Source of the DNA: Carboxylicivirga marina | GTDB taxonomy: Bacteria > Bacteroidota > Bacteroidia > Bacteroidales > Marinilabiliaceae | Direction: 5' to 3' | Assembly (NCBI RefSeq): GCF_016612505.1 | Contig: NZ_JAENRR010000037.1 | Span: 1-48,074 of the forward strand | DNA length: 48,074 bases | Shown: positions 15,574 to 23,884 of the stretch, piece by piece | Layout of the letters: each line of letters begins with the position of its first letter | Numbering within the stretch: position 1 is the stretch's first letter | Translations under genes and position numbers: made by a program | Notes under the pieces: model-generated | What the model was told of the DNA's origin: nothing | What the model saw: the letters and a program-made list of their open reading frames with translations, nothing else | Database searches by the model: none

Positions 15574-16527
15574 TTAGTTATTTTGAGCGGTAATTGCCCT
15601 AAGCAGCATCTCATTTTGTTCCCTCAATAAACGATGAGCTTCATCGAGCCTGACTTCTTTAAAACGGATTTTATCGCCTGCTTTCATCTGGCCCAGCAAG
15701 GGTAAATCGGCTGAAATAACATTGGCTATTTTAGTATAACCTCCAATGGTTTGGCGGTCGGCCAGCATAATAATGGGCTCGCCATGAGCCGGCACTTGTA
15801 TGGTGCCGTTGGCAATGCCTGCCGATAGTATGTCGGCCCCATGGCGATGTGCGATGTGAGGGCCATTCAATCGATAGCCCATGCGGTCGCTCTGGCTGCT
15901 GACGGTATAATTCTCGCTAAGGAAATTTGTTATGCCAGCTAAGGTAAAGGCTTCGCTTTCGATGGCGGCAATCACATTTATCGTGTTGGTGTTTTGTGGT
16001 AACAACAGACAATCCGGATTTAAGCGCCGTTGACAGATTGCACGCCCCTTTCCTATTTCAATTTCATCACCTTCCTGCAATGCACGTCCGCCATAACCGC
16101 CCAGTTTGCCACGCAAATAGGTCGATTGACTGCCCATTACCACCGGCACATCAAATCCGCCGGCAATAGCTATGTAAAGTCGACTACCTTGTTTAAAAAT
16201 GTCTGTTTTAAGCACATCTCCCTTCTTTACCAGGTGATTCGTAAAGGCATCAACCGGTATGTTATTGATTGTTACATCCGACAGTGCTCCGGCCAGACCA
16301 ATCTGGGCATCCGTCATAAATTCAATCTCAGGTCCCATTAATGTGGCTTCGATACAGGCGTCCGACGGCTTGTTACCAACTAATAAATTGGCCATTTGTA
16401 AAGCATGTGTATCCATGGCTCCCGACACGGGCATGCCAAACTGCTGATAGCCTACTCGACCCAAATCTTGTATGGTAGATAACAAGCCAGGCTTAAGGAT
16501 TTTTATTTTACCCATCGTTGTGCTCAT
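15574..16527 (-). CDS. pxpC: 5-oxoprolinase subunit PxpC
   Basis: The 317-residue subunit belongs to the biotin-dependent carboxyltransferase-like family (KipA/PxpC). The N-terminal segment ILKPGLLSTIQDLGRVGYQQFGMPVSG with MDTHALQMANLLVGN is diagnostic. With PxpA and PxpB it forms the ATP-dependent bacterial 5-oxoprolinase, which opens 5-oxoproline (pyroglutamate) to glutamate. It overlaps the end of pxpB by 20 bases from this start, or by 8 bases if the second Met (position 5, 16515) is used, which is the more usual spacing. It is the last gene of the pxpABC operon on the minus strand. Confidence 0.95.
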   Translation of the reverse strand: MSTTMGKIKILKPGLLSTIQDLGRVGYQQFGMPVSGAMDTHALQMANLLVGNKPSDACIEATLMGPEIEFMTDAQIGLAGALSDVTINNIPVDAFTNHLVKKGDVLKTDIFKQGSRLYIAIAGGFDVPVVMGSQSTYLRGKLGGYGGRALQEGDEIEIGKGRAICQRRLNPDCLLLPQNTNTINVIAAIESEAFTLAGITNFLSENYTVSSQSDRMGYRLNGPHIAHRHGADILSAGIANGTIQVPAHGEPIIMLADRQTIGGYTKIANVISADLPLLGQMKAGDKIRFKEVRLDEAHRLLREQNEMLLRAITAQNN

Positions 16528-17197
16528 TTAATCGTTCATACTCGTCTTTGTTAATCGGATAAAACTCCAGAACATTACCAGCTTCTAATAAGAAAGGCTC
16601 ATCCTTTTCGGGTTTGAATAATCGCAAGGGTGTGCGTCCGATTATTTGCCAGCCTCCGGGACTCTCAATGGGATAAATACCGGTTTGCTCACCTGCAATA
16701 CCCACTGAGCCGGACAGTATTTTAGAATCAGGCACCTCTTTACGTGGGGTAGCAATGGCTTTATCCATGCCGCCGAGGTAACAGAACCCAGGTGTGAAAC
16801 CAAGCATATACACGAGGTAACTGGCCTCGCAATGCCTATTGATGACTTGTTCTTTGTTTAATCCACTATGTTGACATACATGCGGTAAATCCTTGCCAAA
16901 CGTTTCGCCATATAATACAGGAATGCGAACCGTTTTGTAATCAACTGCAGAATTTGGTTTTATCTCAGCTGCCATTTTTTTTATTTGGCTCACCAGCAGC
17001 TTAAAATCGATTACCAAGGGCTGATAATGAATGATTATATCGGTATACGAAGGTACGAGTTCAGTGATGCCTTCAATTTCTGATTCTTCAAGCAATTGCA
17101 TCAAGGACCTAATTTTCTGCAAGGTATCAGGAGATATGGCAGTGCCAAGCTTCACCTGAAAAGCCGAATCGCCCAATGGAAATATTTGCATCATCAT
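16508..17197 (-). CDS. pxpB: 5-oxoprolinase subunit PxpB
   Basis: This 229-residue protein is the cyclophilin-like KipI/PxpB subunit. Family signatures are PLGDSAFQVKLG near the start and the stretch MLGFTPGFCYLGGMD (about residues 140-154), followed by TPRKEVPDSKILSGSVGIAG and GGWQIIGRTPL. It acts with PxpC, to which it is often fused, in ATP-dependent hydrolysis of 5-oxoproline. The start overlaps the pxpA stop (ATGA type), showing tight coupling. In Bacillus the homologue KipI also inhibits the kinase KinA; nothing here suggests that role. Confidence 0.95.
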   Translation of the reverse strand: MMMQIFPLGDSAFQVKLGTAISPDTLQKIRSLMQLLEESEIEGITELVPSYTDIIIHYQPLVIDFKLLVSQIKKMAAEIKPNSAVDYKTVRIPVLYGETFGKDLPHVCQHSGLNKEQVINRHCEASYLVYMLGFTPGFCYLGGMDKAIATPRKEVPDSKILSGSVGIAGEQTGIYPIESPGGWQIIGRTPLRLFKPEKDEPFLLEAGNVLEFYPINKDEYERLNEHNDG

Positions 17198-17946
17198 AAT
17201 TGGCTTATTGGTGAAACAATTTGAATATGATTAGCCTTTAACATGCCATGAAGCGCTTTGGCTAGTTCTACTGCTCCGGGATTATCGCCATGTATGCAGA
17301 TGGTATCGGCCTTGATGGCTATTGGCTCACCATCGATACTTTCAACACGGTTATGAAGCACCATGTCGAGCACTCGCTTTTTGCAGCGTTCCACATCATG
17401 GATGACGGCTCCTGCCTGTTGGCGGGAAACCAATTGCCCGCTACTGGTGTAAGCCCTGTCGGCAAAGACTTCGGAAACGGCTTTTAGTCCAAGATCTTCA
17501 GCAGCCTTAAGCATTAATGAATTGGCTAGTCCGTAAAACAGCAGCCCGGCATTAACCGCTTTGATGCCCTGTGCAATGGCTAAAGCAATATCGTAATCAG
17601 CCGCCGCCATGTTATATAAGGCACCGTGTGGTTTGACATGAGTAATTGAGCACCCATGTTTAACGGCTTGCTTTTGCAGAATCACTACTTGCTCTTTTAC
17701 CAGTTGTTCTATTTCTGCCGCAGAAAGATGATGAGCTATTCGGCCGAAATTATCCGGGTCGTTAAAGCCGGGGTGCACACCAATTGCCACTTTGTTTTCT
17801 CTGGCCATCTGCACGGTTTTATCCATGCTGTTGATGTCGCCGGCATGGTAACCACAGGCGATATTGGCTGAGCTGATGAATGGCATCACGGCAGCGTCAT
17901 TACCAATGCCTTCTCCTAAGTCGCAGTTTATATCTATATATTTCAT
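17194..17946 (-). CDS. pxpA: 5-oxoprolinase subunit PxpA (LamB/YcsF family)
   Basis: The 250-residue protein starts YIDINCDLGEG, the hallmark of the LamB/YcsF family, and continues SSANIACGYHAGD (about residues 25-37), VGVHPGF-type GVHPGFNDPDNFGR and HVKPHGALYN. It is the PHP-like hydrolase partner of the 5-oxoprolinase complex. It is the first gene of pxpA-pxpB-pxpC, each overlapping the next. The preceding gene in the same orientation encodes an NRAMP-fold transporter, an arrangement also seen around Bacillus ycsFG and kipIA, which points to uptake and breakdown of one compound. Confidence 0.96.
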   Translation of the reverse strand: MKYIDINCDLGEGIGNDAAVMPFISSANIACGYHAGDINSMDKTVQMARENKVAIGVHPGFNDPDNFGRIAHHLSAAEIEQLVKEQVVILQKQAVKHGCSITHVKPHGALYNMAAADYDIALAIAQGIKAVNAGLLFYGLANSLMLKAAEDLGLKAVSEVFADRAYTSSGQLVSRQQAGAVIHDVERCKKRVLDMVLHNRVESIDGEPIAIKADTICIHGDNPGAVELAKALHGMLKANHIQIVSPISQL

Positions 17947-18017
17947 GTTTCTTATTCTATTAACTTCTCTTTCAACTCAAGCCCTCGTGGCTTCCTCTTT
18001 TTATTCCATATTGTATC

Positions 18018-18052
18018 TATTGGCGCTTCGCCCAAACCCGACTTACTTTTTG
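18018..18052. repeat. Dispersed intergenic repeat, second copy
   Basis: ATTGGCGCTTCGCCCAAACC followed by CGACTTACTTTTTG is about 85-90% like 6038-6072. The TTGGCG/CGCCCAA part forms a short hairpin. It lies between the transporter gene and pxpA. Confidence 0.65.
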
Positions 18053-18092
18053 TTTATTCTATAATCCCCATCCCCACATCTTCGATATGGTA

Positions 18093-18122
18093 CTTCCCCT
18101 TTTTCTCAGGAAAAAAGGGAAG
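18093..18122. repeat. Hairpin between the NRAMP-like gene and pxpA
   Basis: CTTCCCCTTTTTC and GGAAAAAAGGGAAG form a long A/T- and G/C-block stem with a very small loop. There is no U-tract on the minus strand after it, so attenuation or mRNA-end protection is as likely as termination. Confidence 0.6.
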
Positions 18123-18161
18123 AGCTGCCTACTTAATACATATCGATTTACACACTCAATT

Positions 18162-19400
18162 TCATAATAAACCCATTACATGCGTTAAACTTTTTATGCC
18201 CAAACCTAATGCAATTAATACCACAATAATGGCCAGAAGGTTTTGGGATTTATTATTCGTATACGATTCAAGAATTTGCTTGTTGTTCATCACAATGAGC
18301 AGAAAGATGGCTATGAACGGCAGTAATAAGCCATTGGCAAATTGTGCAAAAACAATGGCTTTAATCGGACTGTAACCAATGGCCGAAAAGAGAATACCTA
18401 TTAGTAATATTGCACGCCATATCCATTTGAATTTCTGCGATTTTAAATCGGGTTTAAACCCAAGTATTCCCGATGTTGCATAAGCAGCGGCCAACGGTGC
18501 TGTTATAGCTGAGGAGATGCCAGCTGCAAATAAGCCCAAAGCCATAAATACTCCAGCCCAACTACCTAGCACAGGTGTTAACTGACTGGCTAAATCGCCT
18601 GCACCTTTTATTTCAATACCACTTCCATAAAAAGTAGCTGCTGCCGTAATAACGATTGACATGGATATGAACCCACCCAGCAGAATGGAAAATAACAAGT
18701 CGGTACGGGCAATTTTTAAATCAGAAGGATTCTTCCACTTTTCACGCACACTGGAAGCATGCAGGAATAAATTATACGGTACTACCGTGGTACCAATTAA
18801 ACCCATAAGCAGATAAAAAGAGCCATCGGGCATGGATGGTACAAACATACCTTTTAGTACCTCTAACATGTGTGGCCCAACCACAATGGCTGTTGTAATA
18901 AATGCAAAGCTCATCAGCAGTACCAGGCCGATAATCATTTTTTCGATGCGTTTGTACGAACCCATCTCCAACAAAATAAAGGCAAGTAAACCAATGACTG
19001 GTCCCCATAGACCAACTGACAACTCCCCCATTTGAATGCTTGAAACACCTGATAGCTCAACCATTCCCATGGATGCACCCAGTATGTTACCGGTTTCATA
19101 AGCTGCATTGCCAATGAGTATGGCCGAAAGCACCAATCCGGCTGTCAGATATCTTACAATCGGATTATTAAACTGTAAGCGTAGTGCTTTTCCGAGCCCC
19201 ATTTGCCCCACCAGGCCCAAACGAGCTGTCATTTCCTGCAACACAATGGTGGCGATAATGCTAAACAGCAAGCCCCATAGTAAGGCATAACCAAAACCGG
19301 CACCTGTAATGCTGCAGGTGGTAATGGTTCCGGGACCTATAAAGGCGGCAGTTACTAATATGCCGGGGCCTATTTGTTTTAATCGTTGAATGATTTCCAT
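18162..19400 (-). CDS. NRAMP-fold transporter lacking metal-ligand residues
   Basis: The chosen start at 19400 (MEIIQRLKQIGPG) gives 412 residues; an ATG at 19490 would add a hydrophobic 30-residue leader not seen in the family. The fold is NRAMP/MntH, with about 11 membrane helices. In metal-transporting members helix 1 carries DPGN and helix 6 MPH; here they read GPGT (residues 22-25) and VPY (207-209). All main metal ligands are therefore absent. It lies upstream of pxpABC on the same strand, as ycsG does in Bacillus, so transport of 5-oxoproline or a related organic substrate is more plausible than manganese (inference). Confidence 0.85.
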   Translation of the reverse strand: MEIIQRLKQIGPGILVTAAFIGPGTITTCSITGAGFGYALLWGLLFSIIATIVLQEMTARLGLVGQMGLGKALRLQFNNPIVRYLTAGLVLSAILIGNAAYETGNILGASMGMVELSGVSSIQMGELSVGLWGPVIGLLAFILLEMGSYKRIEKMIIGLVLLMSFAFITTAIVVGPHMLEVLKGMFVPSMPDGSFYLLMGLIGTTVVPYNLFLHASSVREKWKNPSDLKIARTDLLFSILLGGFISMSIVITAAATFYGSGIEIKGAGDLASQLTPVLGSWAGVFMALGLFAAGISSAITAPLAAAYATSGILGFKPDLKSQKFKWIWRAILLIGILFSAIGYSPIKAIVFAQFANGLLLPFIAIFLLIVMNNKQILESYTNNKSQNLLAIIVVLIALGLGIKSLTHVMGLL

Positions 19401-19602
19401 ACCTATGCTAAGTGAGTTGGTAACAATGATGGTTTCAAATATAAGGATTAAAACAATCAGGTATTTTTTTGAAGTGATGAGATTTAGCACGGGAGAGAAA
19501 CTACTGATATTCTTATGTACTTATCACACCTAAAATGCAGTTTATGAAGACACTATATAAAGGATTTTATTTTGGTTTTTCTTTGCGGTAAGTCATTTTT
19601 AA

Positions 19603-19635
19603 GACCTGACAGGATTCATAATCCTGACAGGTTTT
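19603..19635. repeat. CCTGACAGG-family hairpin, copy 5
   Basis: ACCTGACAGGATT and AATCCTGACAGGT face each other around CAT (one mismatch). It lies in the gap 19401-19742 between divergent genes, where a terminator is not expected. The rest of that gap holds only the purH promoter. Confidence 0.88.
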
Positions 19636-19688
19636 GGTTAACACAAAAACTAATCTAAATTCATTCTAATTTAAATACCTAAAGCACC

Positions 19689-19718
19689 TTGTTGGCATTG
19701 CTTATTTTCTTATTTTTG
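19689..19718 (+). promoter_or_regulatory. Bacteroidota-type promoter of purH
   Basis: TTG (19689-19691), exactly 19 bases, then TATTTTTG (19711-19718), a full match to TAnnTTTG. The start site would be near 19723, leaving a leader of about 20 bases before the purH ATG. It may also feed mreB, which follows purH by 12 bases. Confidence 0.75.
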
Positions 19719-19742
19719 CGTGAAAGAATTAAACGGATATAA

Positions 19743-21332
19743 ATGAGTACTTTAAAAAAGGTAAAATCGGCATTGGTTTCAGTCTTTCACAAGGACGGTT
19801 TAGATGAAATCATTAAAACATTACACGAACAGGGTGTTACCATTTATTCAACAGGTGGTACACAGGCTTTTATCGAAGGATTAGATGTGCCATGTGAGCG
19901 CGTTGAAGACTTAACCAGCTACCCATCTATTTTAGGTGGTCGTGTTAAAACACTTCACCCAAAAGTGTTCGGTGGAATTTTAGCTCGTCGCGATAACAAA
20001 GGCGATATTGAGCAATTGGCTCAGTACGAAATCCCTGAGATTGACCTGGTGATTGTTGACCTTTATCCGTTTGAAGCCACCGTTGCTTCAGGTGCACCAC
20101 TTCAGGATATTATCGAAAAGATTGACATCGGTGGTATCTCGTTAATACGTGGAGCAGCTAAGAACTACAAAGATGTGATTATCGTTCCTTCAAAAGACCA
20201 GTATGCTGATTTATTGGCTATTTTGAAAAATCAGAATGGCGAATCGTCATTGGAAGACCGCTTTAAGTTTGCAGCAGCAGCCTTTGGTGTTTCATCGCAT
20301 TACGATTCGGCTATTTCTAACTTCTTTAACAAAGACAAGGAAGATATGGAGCGCATCAGCCTGAATGATGGTGATGTACTACGTTATGGTGAAAACCCAC
20401 ATCAGAAAGCAACTATTTACAAATACAACAATGTAAAAGAAGGTGCCTCACTGGCCAATGCCAATGTATTGCAAGGCAAAGCACTTTCATACAACAATAT
20501 GTTGGATGCCGATGCAGCCTGGAAAGCAGCCAGCGACGCCTACCACTCAGTTGGTCATATTGAAGGCAAGCAAGCCGTATCGGTTGTAAAACACCTTAAT
20601 CCTTGTGGATTGGCCGTTACTAACGACACCATGAAGTCATTGGAACTAGCCTGGGCAGGTGACCCTATCTCTGCTTTTGGTGGTATCATTTGCTTTACCG
20701 ATACAGTCACTGAAGAAATTGCTAACTGGTTTGCCAAGCGATTTGTTGAAATCATTATTGCCCCTGCCTATACGCCAGAAGCACTAGAGGTATTTGGTAA
20801 AAAGAAAAACCTTCGCCTACTGGAAACACCAATTAAAAATGAATTGACAGGTGAAAAATTGGTTCGCTCTGTAAGTGGTGCTATTTTGGTACAAGATGAA
20901 GATGAAGGTGTTGATTCTGATTTCAAAAACGTGACATCGAAAGAATTTGATGATACGAAAATGGAATTGGCCAAATTTGGTATTACAGCATGTAAGCACC
21001 TTAAGAGTAACGCCATTGCGGTTGTTACCGAACAAGCCGATGGTTCGTTTTGGTTAACCGGAGCCGGTATGGGTCAGCCTAACCGCCTAGACAGTATGCG
21101 TCACTTGACAATGCCTCGCTTTAACATGAAAGAAGGGGTTGACATTGCTAATTCGGTGGTTATCTCCGATGCATTCTTCCCATTCCGCGACAGCATTGAA
21201 GCGGCTAACGAATACGGGGTGAAATACATTGTTGAGCCGGGTGGAAGTATCCGTGACGAAGAAGTTATAGAAGCCTGTAACGAATTCGGTATGGCCATGT
21301 TATTTACTGGAAAACGTCATTTTAAACATTAA
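19743..21332 (+). CDS. purH: Bifunctional AICAR formyltransferase/IMP cyclohydrolase
   Basis: The 529-residue enzyme carries out the last two steps of purine synthesis: formylation of AICAR, then ring closure to IMP. The N-terminal IMP cyclohydrolase (MGS-like) domain shows STGGTQAFIEG, SYPSILGGRVKTLHPKVFGGIL and GAAKNYKDV. The C-terminal AICAR formyltransferase domain has LRYGENPHQKA, KHLNPCG and DAFFPFRDSIE. Length is normal for the family. A good promoter lies just upstream. mreB follows after only 12 bases, so nucleotide synthesis and the cell-shape operon may share a transcript. Confidence 0.98.
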   Translation: MSTLKKVKSALVSVFHKDGLDEIIKTLHEQGVTIYSTGGTQAFIEGLDVPCERVEDLTSYPSILGGRVKTLHPKVFGGILARRDNKGDIEQLAQYEIPEIDLVIVDLYPFEATVASGAPLQDIIEKIDIGGISLIRGAAKNYKDVIIVPSKDQYADLLAILKNQNGESSLEDRFKFAAAAFGVSSHYDSAISNFFNKDKEDMERISLNDGDVLRYGENPHQKATIYKYNNVKEGASLANANVLQGKALSYNNMLDADAAWKAASDAYHSVGHIEGKQAVSVVKHLNPCGLAVTNDTMKSLELAWAGDPISAFGGIICFTDTVTEEIANWFAKRFVEIIIAPAYTPEALEVFGKKKNLRLLETPIKNELTGEKLVRSVSGAILVQDEDEGVDSDFKNVTSKEFDDTKMELAKFGITACKHLKSNAIAVVTEQADGSFWLTGAGMGQPNRLDSMRHLTMPRFNMKEGVDIANSVVISDAFFPFRDSIEAANEYGVKYIVEPGGSIRDEEVIEACNEFGMAMLFTGKRHFKH

Positions 21333-21344
21333 AATATAAGTTGA

Positions 21345-22370
21345 ATGGGACTATTTTCGTTCTTATCGCAAGAAATAGCCATCGACCTTGGTACAGCCAA
21401 CACAATTATTATCCATAACGATAAAATTGTAGTTGACGAACCATCCATCGTAGCGCTGAACCGCAAATCCGACAAACTGGAAGCCATTGGAGAAAAGGCC
21501 CGCCAGATGCATGGCAAAACCCACGATAATATTTATACCATCCGCCCCTTGCGCGATGGTGTAATTGCCGACTTTAACGCGGCCGAACAGATGATTCGTG
21601 GTATGATTAAAATGATTAATCAGAAGCCTCGCCTCTTCGCTCCTTCTTTATCCATGGTAGTATGTATTCCATCAGGAAGTACCGAAGTTGAGATTCGTGC
21701 TGTACGTGACTCATCGGAACATGCCGGTGGCCGTGAAGTTCACATGATTTACGAACCAATGGCGGCAGCCCTGGGTATCGGACTTGATGTGGAAGCGCCG
21801 GAAGGTAACATGGTGGTGGACATAGGTGGTGGTACAACCGAGATTGCTGTTATTTCATTAGGCGGTATTGTAACCAATAAGTCCATTCGTATTGCAGGCG
21901 ATGACCTGACAGCTGATATAATGGAATACATGCGTCGTCAGCACAATATAAAAGTTGGAGAGCGCACAGCTGAAAACATTAAAATTGAAGTGGGTTCAGC
22001 TTTACCAGAATTGGATGAGCCACCAACTGATTTTATTGTTCAGGGTCCAAATCAGATGACTGCTCTGCCAATTGAGGTGCCTGTTTCGTATCAGGAAATA
22101 TCACACTGTTTGGAAAAATCCATTTCAAAGATTGAAACAGCGGTATTGTCAGCATTGGAGCAAACACCTCCTGAGTTGTACAGCGACATTGTTAAGAATG
22201 GTATTTTCTTAGCTGGTGGTGGCGCCTTGCTTCGCGGATTAGATAAGCGTTTGTCGGATAAGATTAATATCCCGTTCCACATTGCCGAAGATCCATTGCA
22301 CGCCGTGGCTCGCGGTACTGGTATTGCACTTAAAAACCGTCACCGAATATTGCCTTATTTGATTAGATAA
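21345..22370 (+). CDS. mreB: Rod shape-determining actin homologue MreB
   Basis: This 341-residue actin-like ATPase forms membrane-bound filaments that guide lateral wall synthesis. It begins MGLFSFLSQEIAIDLGTANTII, with the phosphate-1 loop DLGTANT. IGGGTTEIAVISLGG (phosphate 2) and the adenosine segment LAGGGALLRGLDKRLS follow, and the N-terminal hydrophobic segment can act as membrane anchor. Length and order are standard. mreC, mreD, PBP2 and rodA follow on the same strand, but a 169-base gap with a large imperfect hairpin separates mreB from mreC. Confidence 0.98.
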   Translation: MGLFSFLSQEIAIDLGTANTIIIHNDKIVVDEPSIVALNRKSDKLEAIGEKARQMHGKTHDNIYTIRPLRDGVIADFNAAEQMIRGMIKMINQKPRLFAPSLSMVVCIPSGSTEVEIRAVRDSSEHAGGREVHMIYEPMAAALGIGLDVEAPEGNMVVDIGGGTTEIAVISLGGIVTNKSIRIAGDDLTADIMEYMRRQHNIKVGERTAENIKIEVGSALPELDEPPTDFIVQGPNQMTALPIEVPVSYQEISHCLEKSISKIETAVLSALEQTPPELYSDIVKNGIFLAGGGALLRGLDKRLSDKINIPFHIAEDPLHAVARGTGIALKNRHRILPYLIR

Positions 22371-22373
22371 AAT

Positions 22374-22518
22374 AGTCAGTAGATATTAGACAGTAGTCAG
22401 TATATTAAAAAAGGCTATGAGATGTGAGATATGAGTAATGAGATTACTATTCAATTGAATCAATCTCACCGCTCAATTCTCATTGCTCACCTCTAGGTAA
22501 AATACTGACTACTGACTT
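22374..22518. repeat. Imperfect inverted repeat between mreB and mreC
   Basis: CAGTAGTCAGTAT (22391-22403) is the exact complement of ATACTGACTACTG (22502-22514). Between them, a GAGATGTGAGATATGAGTAA-like arm imperfectly matches the complement of the CTCACCGCTCAATTCTCATT-like arm, so the whole piece can fold into one long hairpin. Motifs of the AGTCAGTAGTCAGTA kind recur within it. Confidence 0.75.
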
Positions 22519-22539
22519 TTTACCAACAACTATATTTAC

Positions 22540-23370
22540 ATGAGAAACTTTATCCGCTTTATTATAAAATACCATTTTGCGATTCTCTTTTTTATTATTG
22601 AAGCCGTTTCTCTTTTGCTGGTACTTAACTACAACGCCTACCAGCGTTCCTCTTTCCTTTCATCATCGAGCACAGTAACCGGCGGCATATTCAAGCGCTA
22701 CAATGCCGGAGCCGAATACCTGATGTTACGTGACATTAACGAAGATTTAGCACAAGAAAATGCTTACCTGCGCAGCCGCATGCCAGAATCGTTTCGTGCA
22801 TCACGCGATTACTTTAACCTGGTTCACGATACGGTTAGCAAGCAAGAGTTCATCTATCGCTCGGCCCGAGTGATAAACAATTCAACCAATCGTCGTTTTA
22901 ATTACATCACACTCAACAAAGGCCGTTTAAATGGTATTGAACCCGAAATGGGTGTTATCTCAAATAAAGGTGCTGTGGGCATTGTTAAGAATGTCTCAGA
23001 CAACTACTCAACGGTTATTTCCATTATTAATACCCGATTGAAGATATCGGCCAAACTGAAAGAATCAGGTTTTTTTGGTTCACTCGAATGGGATGGCACA
23101 TCGTACCAACATGTATACTTGCTTGACATACCAAGACATGCCAATGTGAACGTGGGTGATTTGGTGGTTACCAGCGGTTACTCATCCATCTTTCCAGAGG
23201 GCGTATTATTAGGCAATGTTGAAGAGGTAACGCTAGATAAGGGAGCCAGTTTCTACCGCACACGTGTTAAGTTATCAGTTGATTTTAAAAACCTGGCATT
23301 TGTTGAAATCATTGGCCACAACTCACGCGATGAACAAATTAAACTAGAGAAGGAGACCGAAGATGATTAG
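22540..23370 (+). CDS. mreC: Rod shape-determining protein MreC
   Basis: The 276-residue bitopic membrane protein has one N-terminal helix (FAILFFIIEAVSLLLVLNY, about residues 15-33), a short coiled coil (YLMLRDINEDLAQENAYLRS) and a periplasmic beta-rich domain with NKGRLNGIEPEMGVISNKGAVGIV and VGDLVVTSGYSSIFPEGVLLG. MreC links MreB to the elongation penicillin-binding protein. It ends in an overlap with mreD (8 bases). Length is typical. It follows an unusual repeat-filled gap after mreB. Confidence 0.96.
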   Translation: MRNFIRFIIKYHFAILFFIIEAVSLLLVLNYNAYQRSSFLSSSSTVTGGIFKRYNAGAEYLMLRDINEDLAQENAYLRSRMPESFRASRDYFNLVHDTVSKQEFIYRSARVINNSTNRRFNYITLNKGRLNGIEPEMGVISNKGAVGIVKNVSDNYSTVISIINTRLKISAKLKESGFFGSLEWDGTSYQHVYLLDIPRHANVNVGDLVVTSGYSSIFPEGVLLGNVEEVTLDKGASFYRTRVKLSVDFKNLAFVEIIGHNSRDEQIKLEKETEDD

Positions 23371-23881
23371 TCATTTACCACGATACATATTTAACTTCAT
23401 ATTTTTCACGCTGATACAAATTTTAGTGCTGAACAATATTCAGTTAAGTGGATATGTCAATCCTTATTTATACATCCTGTTTATCATCACCTTACCTTTT
23501 GAAATACCGGGGTGGCTATTGTTAGTATTAGGCTTCTCGTCGGGTATGGTCATTGATATTTTTAGTAATACACCTGGCATGCACGCCTCGGCAACCGTAT
23601 TTATGAGTTTCCTGCGGCCATATGTGCTTCGCATCTTCGCTCCACGAGATGAATACCAGCCAGGCACCATCCCTACCATGGGGTTTTATGGTATCTCCTG
23701 GTTTTTAAGGTATAGCATCATCCTGGTTTTTGCTCACCACTTCTTTTTATTCTTTATCGAAGTATTTTCGCTAACACATTTTTTCTCAACCTTCTTAAGG
23801 GTTGTTAGCAGTACTGTTTTCACGATATTACTCATCATAGTTGCCCAATTATTTAGTCAGGGTAAGAAACAAGGGAGGTAA
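23363..23881 (+). CDS. mreD: Rod shape-determining protein MreD
   Basis: This 172-residue polytopic membrane protein has five or six predicted helices and the weakly conserved MreD profile, with NPYLYILFIITLPF early and an acidic/glycine-containing segment SSGMVIDIFSNTPGMHASATVFM in the middle. It works with MreC and PBP2/RodA in elongation. The identification rests on position between mreC and PBP2 as well as on topology. A GGAG ribosome-binding site (about 23351) precedes the ATG, which lies inside the 3' end of mreC. Confidence 0.93.
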   Translation: MISHLPRYIFNFIFFTLIQILVLNNIQLSGYVNPYLYILFIITLPFEIPGWLLLVLGFSSGMVIDIFSNTPGMHASATVFMSFLRPYVLRIFAPRDEYQPGTIPTMGFYGISWFLRYSIILVFAHHFFLFFIEVFSLTHFFSTFLRVVSSTVFTILLIIVAQLFSQGKKQGR

Positions 23882-23884
23882 GTC

